Below, one piece after another: positions 8,959 to 20,720 of a stretch of DNA of 64,000 bases; the first letter of the stretch is position 1, and the number at the start of each line of letters is the position of its first letter. Source of the stretch: Parapristionchus giblindavisi (lineage: Eukaryota; Nematoda; Chromadorea; Rhabditida; Diplogasteridae); NCBI GenBank assembly GCA_943737045.1, contig CALSFV010000243.1, positions 575,001 to 639,000 of the forward strand. The letters run 5' to 3'. Under the pieces are notes generated by a model. The model had not been told where the DNA came from. It did no database searches and saw nothing but the letters and a program-made list of their open reading frames with translations. The position numbers were made by a program, and so were the translations under genes.

Positions 8959-11898
8959 ATGTTCATTCGGTCTTCGATACTTTTGGCGATAGCGATATGC
9001 GCGGTAAGATATAATCGATAATTTAATAAATTAATTATTTAAATGAAATTATATATTTATTGCAGACAGCCAAGCTCTGTCCCAATCCACAATATCAATG
9101 CGCAGAGACGGCCACGTGCTGTTTGTTAGCGGATGGTGAGGCATAATATACTTCATTAAAGGCCTACACCAAGCTAATTTTACTCTCCGCTCTGGCCACA
9201 CTCTCTAGCTTTCTTTGTCGACGAGAGAGTATGACCAGAGCGGACTGTTTTAAATTAGCTTGGGGTGTCACTTTAAAGAGACATGATTGACCACGTGCAA
9301 GATTTTAATACAATACAAATCGTTATTGCACCTCATTTAACAAAATTAACAATAATTCATTCACCTGCACTCACAGAAAAAACCCTAGCTCATGTACCCC
9401 TGTGCACCAAACACTAAACGGTTAGTGTTTTAAACACTTGCATTTAAGGGTTTAAAAGCCCTACCCTGAGTACCCTTAAATACAAGTGTTTCAAACCCTA
9501 ACCGTTTAGTGTTTGGTGCACAGGGATACATGAGCTAGGGTTTTTTCTGTGAGTGTATTTTTCAAACCTCCCTACTGCAATCTAATTCAATACCACCACT
9601 AACATCTCCGGTATTTTTTTGCTCGCGGGGCACACCGTTGAGAGGCCAAATCTCGCGGGGTACACCGCGAGGTGCACCACGGTGTGGAAGGGACGGTTTG
9701 CCTCGCGGGGTGGACATCAAATCTCGCGGGGCACACCGTCCCTCCTGCCCCACGGGGCACGCCGTCATCCACCTCGCGGGGAACCCCGTCTAGAGGCTGC
9801 AGCTCGCGAGGTACCCCGTCTCAAGGTTCTACCCCGCGGTGTACCTCGCGGCGTACACCACGGGATTGAACGGTGTGCCCCGCGAGTAAAAAATACCGGA
9901 GATGCACTAATTCACTGAAAGTTCTCACCCGCACACCCTTCTTTCTGATCAGACATACCGCCAGGCGAGTACGGTTGTTGTCCGATGCCGGATGCGATCT
10001 GCTGCGAGGATCGCCTCCATTGCTGTCCATCGGGCGCTACATGTGACGTGGAACAGGGAACGTGCGCCGGGTCACAGGTATGATCATCGAATCTGACCCA
10101 GCGAACTGGGTACTGTGGTTTTGGTGGCTCTTGATGATCAGGCACTAGTACTTTGTGACAGAATGCAATAAAAAATGTTATACCTGCTATGTGCTATAAA
10201 AAATTTAGACCAAACGTTGGTTAGATCTTTACAGATTAACTTTAGGGACACTGCGCAGTGAGAGAACAACCGTTGAGCATAGAAAAACGCTGAAATACAA
10301 AATGGTCCTTTGTCTGGCCATAAAAAAGGCGATTTATTTATTACACAAATTAAGGGTGAGATCACTCGTATGCACAAGAAGCATCGCGCTCAATCGAGTG
10401 AAGAGACTATGGAAGAGGAAGAAGAAGAGAAGGGTGGAGATGATGTAGTCTGTCCCGATCAACGCAGTCAATGTCCACCCGGTGAGGAGACTTAGCCCAA
10501 ATTGTGAACCCATTTTGTTGGGTACATGGTTAATCTTTCTGGTCCCAGGATATGGTGTTTGTCCAGATCCATATTCTGGGTGTAGCATAGTATCCGAAAT
10601 TCACTCCTCATTCTTCAATGATTCTGGGATTTTAGTCATCTAGTAAGTCACTGGTCTAGTCATGGAGTGATTATTCAGATATACGTGTTGATTAATCTTT
10701 TCCCTTTATCAGAGACAACTTGCTGTCAACTCGAGACGGGCAAGTACGGTTGCTGTCCCTCTCCTCACGCAATGTGCTGTGCTGATCATCTTCACTGTTG
10801 TCCTGATGGTTACAGGTCGGTATTTAAAGAAAGGGACCAGAAGATTTGGGATGCGATATTATCGTTACATTTCCAGAGCGGAGAGTTTTAAATTAGAAGA
10901 TGGTGTGCATATACAAACACATAAAAAGCTTCAAGGCAAGATAAAGCTATTTTCAGATGCGACGCATCTGGTGAGCGGTGTAGACAGAACACCAAGGTGA
11001 GGAGTTCATTGTCGATAAATTAGCGATGATCTTACTTACCGTGAATTTTGGCAAGTCTAGTTCAAGGCCTTCCAATATATTGTATGGTTTTGCTAATCGA
11101 AAAGTGACCATAAGTGATAAGTGGTGCAATCGGTTCATAATCAACTAATCAATAATTCATTTCTGTGCAGGATATCTTCGGCGGTAAGGTCATCGAATCC
11201 CTTAGGAAGTTCCCTGCGTCTCCACGTGTCGTCAAGCAAGCCATCGAATATCGTGATGTGAAAGCGAGAATGACCGCGACCGAGGTACAGATCAAGAGAT
11301 CAAAGATCAAAGATCATTGATCAATTTCAGAAACAAAAGCGACCCGTGCAGTGTGGTAAAGCTCACGGTTGCTCTCGAGGACACACTTGCTGTGAGCAAT
11401 ATGATGATGAGAATGGACCCTATCCGGAGCCCGCGTGCTGCCCAATGGGAGAGGTATGTGGAACCGATTTGTGACCAAGCTATCCAAACAAACCTGCATA
11501 TCATCCGATTTTTTTTAATGCTTGAGACATATTGCAATCAAGGGATCCCGAGTGGATTTGAAACTCTCCACTCTGAAAACACTCGCTTTTTTGTTTGCGA
11601 GGTTTTGTGGCCAGAGCAGAGAGTATTCCGACCTTGGGATGTGTTTTTAACAGTGTCTAAAATAACCTCATTAGTCGATAACTGTTCCTTCTCATAATAT
11701 TTATTCCTTCCTTCACTTACACAGATCTAAACATAAGTCAAAAGATAGATATAAACATACATCTTCCAGGCCACCTGCTGCACACATGGTTGTTGTCCCA
11801 AAGGATACTCTTGTACCCAAGACGGACGATCATGTCAGAAGAACGCCCTAACCGAAGATGAGCAGTACCTACAGTTGTTGAAGAAAAGCTGGGATTAG
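8959..11898 (+). CDS. pgrn-1: Progranulin, three granulin domains
   Basis: Nine exons: 8959-9003, 9066-9135, 9953-10077, 10355-10481, 10713-10815, 10957-10996, 11171-11284, 11331-11453 and 11770-11898; frame is kept throughout, 291 aa. Residues 1-15 form a secretion signal. Granulin modules with the CC-pair pattern cover about 20-76 (YGCCPMPDAICC, LHCCPSG), 113-165 (YGCCPSPHAMCC, LHCCPDGY) and 216-273 (GCSRGHTCC, GCCPKGYSC). The linkers are acidic (residues 98-105, Glu-rich) and basic (KQKR at 209-212), plausible cleavage regions. Progranulins are secreted, lysosome-linked cysteine-rich proteins; nematodes usually carry one. The 40-nt exon 6 is needed to finish module 2 (RCDASGERC). The weakest junction is the AATTAAG acceptor of exon 4. 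The gene is downstream of a decayed copy of its own exon 1. Confidence 0.92.
9156..9276. mobile_element. CAGAGCGG-type MITE in progranulin intron 2
   Basis: TTAA-bounded, with inverted arms (CAAGCTAATTTTACTCTCCG against its complement) and a central TTTCTTTGTCGACGAGAGAG. It is the best-preserved member of the family. Confidence 0.75.
9368..9556. mobile_element. 189-bp near-perfect palindrome in progranulin intron 2
   Basis: CACTCACAG...CTGTGAGTG termini and long arms including CATGTACCCCTGTGCACC and AAACACTAAACGGTTAG. The arms pair almost to the centre at about 9462. MITE-like; no target duplication could be defined. Confidence 0.75.
9603..9904. mobile_element. GC-rich iterated element with 6-bp target duplication
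   Basis: 302 bp with terminal inverted repeats CATCTCCGGTATTTTTT and their complement, flanked by CACTAA at 9597-9602 and 9905-9910. The interior is strikingly GC-rich for this region and contains about nine variants of CTCGCGGGGNACACCG in both orientations. It lies inside progranulin intron 2, between the exons that build granulin module 1. Confidence 0.8.
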
Positions 11899-12474
11899 AC
11901 GCGGAGCGAAAGGATTACGGTAGTTCGCCCTGTCAGATTCACGATTGCAATAACACCACTTGTTCTCTCCATGTCTGTGCATTATTTTCGATAAAGTTAT
12001 TTTTGTATTACCTCACGTCAGAATTTAGTTTTATCATTTCAACACAAATACATGATGATACCATCTTGCAAGATCTACCAAATCCTTCGTTCAACAGACA
12101 AACTCTCATTATTGTGGCGTAACACCGTCTATGGTTATCCCATGGGATACACCCACCCGCAAACTTTTGCCTTTCATGGGTACCCACCCGCAAAATTGGT
12201 CCACAAATTGACGATTTTCTTGAAATTTTCACGATTTTGGGGTTCCCACATACTTTTTTATCTCAAAATCAGGTTACCCACACACGTTTTTGATCCAAAA
12301 TCTAGGTACCCACACGCATTTGAAGGGTCTGGAATATTGATAGATCATCACTGCGTAACGCATACAAGTGAGAAACAAGTAATTGTAATTAGGCGTTGAA
12401 TACAATTCAATAAATAATTAGGAATGATCATTTGTGGATTGGGATAACCATAAATTGGTGATAGCTAGGAAAGA
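11899..12474. other. Intergenic region between progranulin and kinase K1 (convergent)
   Basis: CGATAAAG near 11990 may serve in 3' end formation of progranulin. 12140-12325 carries repeated GGTACCCAC(C/A)C motifs related to those near 7305. No gene was seen. Confidence 0.4.
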
Positions 12475-15400
12475 CTAGTTCGAGTAGTCATAATCACTGC
12501 TAACACCGGGTTTATAATTGTTCATGAAGCGTGCCTTCTCTCCTCGGTCCTTGGCTCTTTTCGATCCAGCGTTCTGTTTGCGTCTGAAAAGGGAATGCGA
12601 AAACATTTTCGAAATATATATTTAAATAGAATTACCAATGCAACGATGACATTGAACTACACCACTTTTTCTAACAATAAGAGACTCTTTGAATTATTAC
12701 GGCAATGTTATTGCGCTTGATACTTGTTTGTTTTGTACTAGGTAATCTATTCTCACGACTTACGAGGTTTAACGTTTTCTTTTACCATTTTGGCTTATTT
12801 ACGAGTACCGTTCCGTAGACAATTTTTCTTGTTTTATGCTGAATAGTTGCATTTTTCACTCAAGTAAATTTTATACTGACAATACTTGGGTTTTATTGTT
12901 ATCCATAATCAATTAATTGTTAACCTGGAGTTCTTCTGCACATCGATTTTGCCCTTGAGCTTCTTGTCAGTACTTGACAGTCCGTCCCTGTATCGATTAG
13001 CCTCAGCCTGGATGGACTTGGCCTCGTTCCAAGCTCGTTCACTCACGTCGTGTACCGTACGCGCATCTGAAAAGTTGAAAAGAGTGATTAGAAGAATTCA
13101 GTTTTTTTTGTAATTTTAAACTCTTGCATATGCAGTTGTAAAGGAGTATAAATTTCTTAGACCGTTAAATGAATAAATTACAGTGATTGTGTAAAACGAG
13201 AATTATATCTTTAATAGTTTATTACAAAAAATGTGCAACTCGTATATTCATTGAAATAGAACAATTTGAGCAAAAAAGATTTGGAATCATTATCTTTTTA
13301 TCACATAGTGGTTATTGCTATCCTTATCGTCGAGGCAGGATATTTTGGGTGATGAAATTGTGATAGGACGGGTCAGAATGACGGAGCAACTCGAGTTCTT
13401 CAGCAGTCGCTGCGAAGATTGCACGAAGATTAGCGGGATCATCGTTACTTCTGAAATCAATCGATAATTAACTTCCACAACTTGGAAAACCGATAAATCG
13501 ATAAATGATAGCATCTTTTGTATATGGAATTGGTTGCTCGAAAAATGAGCAATGCGATAATCGATAATCAATAAATCGGAAATCGAGCTCACTTCAACCT
13601 TCGCGTGATCCACTTCCATTCCTTGTCGCTCATACCGCGGGGACGCTGCATCTTGTCGAGTTTGCGCCTGACAAAACGTATTTCGCTTCATTTCGTTGTA
13701 AAAATTCTGTTCTTCAGACTAGGACCGATTCAGTAAAAAGAAAATTTTACGGTACCGTAAAAACAGTTTCTGAATCCGTAAAATTCCGTAAAATCCTTGA
13801 AATCAGTAAACTTAAAATCAAAGCCCTGCTCCAGACTCATTATAACTACTCGCTTCCGACCCAATATATTACCTGACGTCATCCATTTTTTCATTATTTC
13901 TTCTTTCACGATTTTTAACAACCCTATCGATCTTGGCCTTTTGTTTTTGAAGTTGATCTGCTTCTTAAAAGATACGGTTCACTTCACATTCCAATTATTT
14001 TTCGATCGATAACAATACATTCAAGAACACAATAGTGGAAAGAACAACAGGAAAAAAAGGTAAAATGGAAATTCAGAATTCAACGACTCGAAATAAAAAA
14101 AATCAAATGCGAACCTTTGAGAAGTTGTTCCGCAGTAGCTAGCTCCTTATTCACAGCGATGATCCAATTTCGATCCTTTGCCGCCTCTGACCATCTCGAA
14201 CATTCAACGGACCATGTCTGAATGTTCATTTATGTTAGTAACAGTAACAGGAACAGTTATACTTTATCAAGATTAACTAAGCAGTGTTTCCACTCATAAA
14301 AGGGGATCTTCTGTCTTTAAATTATTCTTCTTTCATCTCCTTATGATCCGCTATTGAGGCACTTCTTCAGTATTGTTTGCAATAATCATAATAATACTAA
14401 TATATCATTTCTTGCAGAAAGATTTCTTTATGGAATAAAAGAATTAAAACGTAATATCAAATATGAAGATACACTGCAATTACTTGATCTGAGCCAAAGC
14501 TCGCGCATAAAAGAACACAACATAGGCTCTGGTATTTCTAAACAAGTAGTAAGTATACTTATCATTCCCACTTGATGTAGACTTGCATGTCTACTAGTAG
14601 GACGTAAATTTACTGCAAGTGGCGCATTCTGTAATACTGCAATGCATTTCGTCAAATTTTCTTTCACTTATAGCAAACTTAAGTCGGTGACGTAATTTAA
14701 GTAGACTGCCAGTTTGGAAATAGCAGAGGGGTGTGTTGAATAGCATTATTAAAATCTAATATTTTAAATATTATAAAAATATGCTACTCTCAATGCACCA
14801 CCGAAAGAAGTCACAAGGGGTTTTTCCTTTGCTAACTATTGTGTACGCTCCAAAGTCTTACCTAGCGTACCACTCTTATATCTATTTGTATTCCCGCACG
14901 TACATTGTAGTCTGACGTGCGAGGTAGATCACCGCTGATTCCCATCTATGTTGTTGTCATCCTATTGACTAGCCTATTCATTTCTATTCCCGTTTCTTAT
15001 CATAGTTCTACCTTTTCACTCGTCTACTAATAAAGTCTCTATTCTACTACACGAGTTGTGCCTAAGGACATAACACTAACGATGGTATAGTCGCAAGCCT
15101 CCGGTGACTCACAAGTGCCGAATTCATCCCTAGGGCTGTAAGTTATTTTCCAGTTTTTTACTTACCATTTCCTTCATTTCTTCGATTTCCTCAATTAGAA
15201 CTTCAACAATCTTTCGGATGTCCGAAATGAGAGGTCGATCTTCCGGTTTTATGACCCAACATTGGTTTAGAAGATTAGCTAGCGATTCTATCGAATAGTG
15301 AGGGTCCGTTTCAGGCATAGGAAGACGAACCGTTCTACAATAAATAATATCACAAGGGTTTTTCTTAATATTTAAAAAAATGAGAGAATGAGAGGCAAAA

Positions 15401-16938
15401 CATAGCATCCAAAATAGACATTTTTAAATTTTAAAAGGGGATAACTCGCCCTCTTTCAATTGCAAATGAAAGAACGTCTCGGTCGAACTGCTCATAGGGA
15501 ATCACTCGTGACATCATCTCCCATACGATAACGCCCAGGGCCCAAACATCGACCTGAAAAATTAAAAGAGGAAAACATACTCACCACCGCTACGTACCAC
15601 AAGTTTACTACCGTACTGATTTTTGGTTGTTCTTGACAGTGAATAATATAAATTATATTAATCACACTGAATTTATTATGCTATTTCGCTATAAAAGGTA
15701 TTAAAATAATAAATCAATACCTTATTCGATCCTTCTCCTCTGATTAGTTCAGGTGCCATCCACTCTACTGTGCCTTGCTTCGTCATTCTACTGAAATATC
15801 ATCGACTTATCGATTGATTTGATCTTCAGAGGGTTGATTTGCTATTTGTTATAATCAATCAATAATTGCGCACGATCGAATGAATTACAGTACCTTTCTT
15901 TTCCTGATCCTTTCTTGGCGAGACCAAAGTCGCACAGTTTTGCCGTGTTGTCAATCGAAATCAAAACACTGTAAACATAATTTTTTTAAATCAATGATAA
16001 TGATAACACTGTGCGAAATGAACTAATTTTATACTACTTATCGAATCGAAATTCGCCGATCAATGAAGAAGATTTCTTTCAGCTAACCAACTTTTCGGGC
16101 TTCAGGTCCCTATGAACGATTCCATTATTATGGAGATACTCCACTCCGAGTGTAATTCCATGAACCCATGTCGAGAAATCTTTCTTGTCTGTAATACAAA
16201 GAGAATAAACTTGCCTTATGTAGCTAACAGAATTTGCCACAATTCTTTCCTCGCAATAGGCAAATCGTTGTTATCTGGCACACTAAATTGAAACTATCCG
16301 CTCTGCCTACACTCTCTCGCGTTTTCTTTGTCTACGAAAGCGCTGAACCAGAGAAATTAGTTCCTGTGTGCCTTTAAGGCACGACAAACTTAAACTTACT
16401 TAGTGCTTCCTCTGTAAAGCTCGATTCGACGTCAACACTAGATTGCAATTTGTTTCTTAACGAACAAGGGCAGAACTCCATCATTACCAGTGTCCTTTCG
16501 TCCTTTATGCCAAGTCCCCTGAAAATAGTAGTAATAGTAATTACAATAATAATACGTTCGACGGTATGATTATAACAAGTTTGAAGACATGTCTTTTATT
16601 TTTTCATGAATCTCACGTTTTATTTCTCAAATATTGAGCAAGATTTATTTAAACTTACAAGAATTTGACAATGTTTGGATGCTGAAGATTTCTCATCATT
16701 TCGATTTCTTTCAGATTGCAATCTTTATCATATCTTTTGGCTGCTACCTTTTCACCTTTGAGTATCACCGAGAAAACACTGGCCTAGAAGTATTCCAATT
16801 TTTTCTTTTCTTTGCTTGTTACCTCATTTCATATCTTTTTACTCACCTCAACATAAATTAGTTTTATCAAATATGACCAACCTGTCCTCCGGCACCAATA
16901 CAATCCATAGAAACATTGGATAGGTCGATGGATGTCAT
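12475..16938 (-). CDS. TKL-group protein kinase K1 (MLK/ZAK-like)
   Basis: Minus-strand exons: 16882-16938, 16659-16783, 16400-16518, 16092-16188, 15894-15968, 15721-15790, 15450-15553, 15166-15334, 14115-14217, 12925-13066 and 12475-12583; 389 aa in one frame. The kinase domain spans about residues 13-260: IGAGGQASVF loop, VAAK Lys35, HRDLKPEN (Asp128), DFG 146-148, APE 170-172 and DVWALGVIVWEM. The tail carries a Trp/Cys motif (WSVECSRWSEAAKDRNW) and a charged helical segment. Exon lengths match paralog K2 almost exactly. Intron 7 starts with GC (GCGAGT at 15449-15444), and only this donor keeps the frame. By family, this is a cytoplasmic Ser/Thr kinase of MAP3K type; the substrate is unknown. 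It is transcribed away from K2. Confidence 0.85.
13324..13886 (-). CDS. Possible small nested gene in K1 intron 9, unknown
   Basis: Three candidate exons on the minus strand, 13873-13886, 13593-13667 and 13324-13450, splice in frame to a 71-aa protein beginning MDDVRRKLDKMQRPRGMSDK and ending HNFITQNILPRR. Acceptors are good (TTTGTCAG, GATTTCAG) and donors are GTAATA and GTGAGC. The middle exon begins in the same phase as the K1 last exon and with similar residues (RRK), so these could instead be alternative or duplicated K1 tail exons; however, they do not join K1 exon 9 in frame. K2 intron 9 is about 640 bp shorter and lacks them. Charged and rich in Leu, Lys and Arg; no family recognised. 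The 14-nt first exon is the weakest part. Confidence 0.4.
14521..14730. repeat. Repeat fragment in K1 intron 8
   Basis: Shares CTCTGGTATTT, GACTTGCA(A/T)GTCTAC and AATGCATTTCGTCA with 6725-6870 and, inverted, with 27803-27900. It is an interspersed family often ending near TTTCTTTCACT. Confidence 0.55.
14731..15074. mobile_element. Possible solo LTR in K1 intron 8
   Basis: Begins TGTTGAATAGC and ends GGACATAACA (TG...CA form). It contains a TATA-like CTTATATCT and a downstream AATAAAG, the order expected in an LTR. No partner copy, coding domain or target duplication was found in the window, so this is a suggestion from form only. Confidence 0.3.
16275..16385. mobile_element. CAGAGCGG-type MITE in K1 intron 3, diverged
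   Basis: CTATCCGCTCTGCCTACACT, TTTCTTTGTCTACG and GTGTGCCTTTAAGG match the 9156-9276 family; the right arm is decayed. Confidence 0.55.
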
Positions 16939-17692
16939 TTCTGAACTTCATTAGCGATATTAGATAATAATGAGAAATCTGAGTATGGAAACAAGAACAT
17001 TCGATACGATACGTGCACAATATACAATTATAGGGAAGAGTCAAAGAGAAAGACTAAAAATGGGTTGTGTTGCAAATTTTTAAGAGTGAACTATAGAACT
17101 ATAAGGAATATAAAACGATCTAGTGTTTCGGCCCTGGTTCGAGACACTCGGCCGTCCTGTGTGGGCTGCGCCTCATCAGTATAATGAATGAGTCATGCCG
17201 GCCGCTGATGAGAACAAATTTTGCAAAAATATTCACAACGGTTGTTCAAGGGCAGTCTTGAATATATCACTAGCTAAGAATTTTATAGTCGCGAACAACA
17301 AATATTTCGAAATCGGAGGAACCAAGATCGATTAGAGGAGGTTTACGCAGTGTTAGAGAGTGTTGTGTGACACTGGTGAGAAACAAACACGCTCATATTG
17401 TGTTGATTACACTCTGATAAGCTATCCCTAATGATGGAAAGAGTATCGATTGATCGATAATTGTAAACAATCTTATCGCATGATCTTTCAGAATGATTAA
17501 ACTATGACATACCTCACATCGGGAATGGAAGAATAACAGGAGCAGAAATAATTCCAATGAATTTAAATTATTCCTGCCTAACTTTTCACTAGATGTGCAG
17601 TGGCTGGAACTTATTTAATCAAAAAAAGTTATATTTAAAGAGCATGCATACCTATTCTTGCACATATATTAATAATATTAATTTAAAACGCA
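16939..17692. other. 5' flank of kinase K1
   Basis: The 85 bases before the ATG (CACGTATCGTATCGAATG region) resemble the flank of K2 (22390-22462), suggesting shared promoter sequence. 17110-17215 has a GC-richer stretch including GCCCTGGTTCGAGACAC of unknown origin. Nothing else can be supported. Confidence 0.45.
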
Positions 17693-20142
17693 TTCTCCCT
17701 TACAGCGGAGGGGCGTCGGTTGGAGCATGGCACAATGTTTCAAAATCATCCTAGGTGACTCATATTTGATGGTTAGAGTCCCTAGGGGCGGTATACACTT
17801 CAGCCAAAAAGTTTACCCAAATTATCGATTTTTGATCTACCAAAAGTCGAAAAATAAAAGTGTGAATTCCATAGCATGTTATATATCATTCGATAGAGGA
17901 TCCAAAGTTATATAAGAATACCAAGTTTCAGAAGGCTTCATAACTTTGTGTTCGAGAAATTACCGATTTTCCAATTTTTGACCAGGTTTTTTTGTTTTGA
18001 TCTCATTGCTTGCCGTGTTACTCTCATTTCCTTTTCTTGGATCTTTGATATGTTATGTAAAAATGGATGGGCTATCCGAATATCACACTTATTTCGACCA
18101 GCTACAAGGCAGTCATAGTGATATCAAGTGAATTCTAACCCCATTTTAACGCCCAAACGCCGACGCAGGTTCGAATCCGGGTCCGGACATAAATTTTTGC
18201 AACTTTTTTTTCGCCTCAAATATTACATTAAATTATATTTTCATGTGATTCACCGTATTTTCACTAATGTATTTTACGAAATAACCACAAACATTATCAG
18301 AAATACTAAAAAAATCTTATTACTGATACGATATCAGGAAAATGGATGGGACGAGCGAAAATAACGGTTTTTCGACAGTGATACTTCTTTAAAATGTATT
18401 TTTTGCTATTTTCTGTTAAAAGAAGATAAATATACAATGAAACTCTTATCATCTCGATTTTCGCAAAATGGTTTGAAAAATTGTAGGCAACGATCAAAGA
18501 TCAAAGTACAAATATCAGAGACCAAACTTCAGTAATATAGTAAAAACTTTTCTGAACATCTCTAATATTTACAGGTGCTTTGAAAATAAGAGATTCCATC
18601 AAAAGAGGCATTGGGACGTCTCCGATTTCAAGCTGTAAATGTTCTACGAATTTGAGCCTCAAAACTGAAATTTCAGCTTATAGATATGCTAACGACCCGT
18701 TCAAACAATAAGGGACAAAATGATGCAAGTGGCGAGTGATGTTTATCCACAGATTATGGTAGTCATAGCTCTTCATTCGTCCCCAGGGCAATTTTTGGAA
18801 GGACTGATTTTGAGATCCTACCGTTCAAAGGACAGGCCTTTTAAAACTATGGTTCCTCCGCAGGTAGCTTTTTTACGTATCATATATTTATTTTCCTCAT
18901 TTTGGTTTAGTTCTGATTCCTTTCAGACCCATAGTTAACGTTATGCTGAGATCTACTCGGTTACATCGCGTACGCTTAAACTTGAGCTTTCTCTCCCTCG
19001 CAGTTCTCGTTCCTGCACCTCTTTTGATGAAATCTCTTATTTTCAAAGCACCTATATATGTTAGCAATGTTCTGAAAATTTTTACTATATTGCTGAAATT
19101 TGGTCTCTGATCTTTGTACTTTCATTGTATATTTATCTTAACAGAAAATAGCAAAAAATACATTTTAAAGAAGTATCACTGTCGAAACACCGTTATTTTC
19201 GCTCGTCCCATCCATTTTCCTGATATTGTATCAGTAATAAGATTTTTTAGTATTCCTGATATTGTGCGTATAAAATGTACTTGCACAAGAAAATGACAAA
19301 TGGTGCTAACGAACGGAAGTCACAATCGAGAGGCGAGCGAGATGTAGCCTTCTACATCTCGCCCCGCCTCTCGATTGTCTCTCCGCTGCCTCTCTCTAAC
19401 CCGGCTGACCTTCGCCGCGCGCTATATTATATATAAAGGAGATCGGCATAGTTTCTGAACCATGCAAAACAAGAAAGTCGCTTGTGGGAGTGGTTGGCTA
19501 CTCTCGTACCAAATAAACAAGTGTATTTTATACGGTCAATAATGTTTGTGGTTATTTCGTAAAATACATTAGTGAAAATACGGTGAATCACATGAAAATA
19601 TAATTTAAAGTAATATTTGAGGCGAAAAAAAAGTTGCAAAAATTTATGCCCGGACCCGGATTCGAACCTGCGTCGGCGTTTAGGCGTTAAAATGGGGTTA
19701 GAATTCACTTGATATCACTATGACTGCCTTGTAGCTGGTCGAAATAAGTGTGATATTCGGATAGCCCATCCATTTTTACATAACATATCAAAGATCCAAG
19801 AAAAGGAAATGAGAGTAACATGGCAAGCAATGAGATCAAAACAAAAAAACCCGGTCAAAAATTGGATAATCGGTCATTTCTCGAACACAAAGTTATGAAA
19901 CCTTCTGAAACTTGGTATTCTTATATAACTTTGGATCCTCTAACGAATGATATATAACATGCTGTGGAATTCACACTTTTATTTTTCGACTTTTGGTAGA
20001 TCAAAAATCGATAATTTGGGTCAACTTTTTGGCTGAAGTGTATACCTCCCCTAGGGACTCTAACCATCAAATATGAGTCACCTAGGATGATTTTGAAACA
20101 TTGTGCCATGCCCCCGCCGCCCTTATGGAGAACGCGTTTTAA
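17693..20142. mobile_element. 2.4-kb imperfect palindrome between kinases
   Basis: 17693-18614 and 19016-20142 are inverted copies (outer AAAACGC(A/G)TTCTCC; inner AAGAGATT(C/T)CATC). The right arm is longer because it holds a TA-flanked MITE at 19262-19539. Both arms carry a tRNA-like B-box stretch (GGTTCGAATCCGGGTCCGG at 18168-18186 and its complement). The roughly 400-bp centre (18615-19015) has no supported gene. Matching small frames in each arm simply mirror the inverted repeat. Confidence 0.8.
19262..19539. mobile_element. TA-flanked MITE (TTGNNCGTATAAAAT family)
   Basis: Inserted in the right palindrome arm only; the left arm (around 18289-18302) preserves the empty site with a single TA. 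Inverted termini TTGTGCGTATAAAATG and its near complement. Interior includes CCCCGCCTCTCGATTGTCTC. Other members are at 23931 and 30581. The TA duplication suggests a Tc1/mariner-type mobiliser. Confidence 0.8.
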
Positions 20143-20720
20143 TAGTAGATCAGACAGATGCGAGGCTTCGTAGTTTATATTGTTAATCGTCTTTCAAAAT
20201 AACACGGGTCTCCTGTAAAAGTGTATCAAAATCTCCCCCTGTTGCCACTAGGAAAAAATGTTCTCTCGGATTTGGATGAAAGTCGATTGGTGGATGTGGC
20301 TGGGGGTCATGAGAAGGCTTATCGACTTGATTTGGCCAAAATCGCAGATTATCGATTTTTTGTGATCTACCACGTAAATTGCCATAACTCGGCTCATTTT
20401 CATCGTACAGAGACCGGACAGAAGTCATTCGAATCCTATTAGTATGATCTATAAAAAAAGGTTTTCGGCACACAATGGCGGAAAACCCGTCTTCAATGTG
20501 TTTCACCCAAAAAAACTGATTTTTTTACTATAATGCGGTGTTACATTTCGAAACGGGTGACGTGTCCGTCAACTTCAATTTCGGAGTGTTTTGGGTCTCG
20601 AGTGGAAAACACTGATGGGTCATGAAATTACTGTAAAAAGTTACGGTAGTCAACACATATTGATCGATGGTTACGGTAACTTCTTACCGTATTCCAATTG
20701 TTTATCAGGGTTTTCCACTC
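20143..20720. other. Intergenic DNA ending in a small inverted-repeat element
   Basis: 20599-20720 is bounded by GAGTGGAAAAC and GTTTTCCACTC and contains GTTACGGTA motifs. Its right end is exactly where similarity to kinase exon 7 begins, so it marks the 5' break of K3. The preceding 450 bases look repeat-derived and contain no supported gene. Confidence 0.45.

Noticed and set aside
9603..9904. CRISPR-like array
   Set aside because: Units are irregular, inverted and without spacers, and the context is a eukaryotic intron.
9562..10030. Overlapping Arg/Pro/Gly-rich frames of 65-99 aa
   Set aside because: They are produced by the GC-rich iterons of the 9603-9904 element and change meaning in each frame.
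17110..17215. Possible tRNA around GCCCTGGTTCGAGACAC
   Set aside because: No acceptor, D or anticodon arm folds around it.
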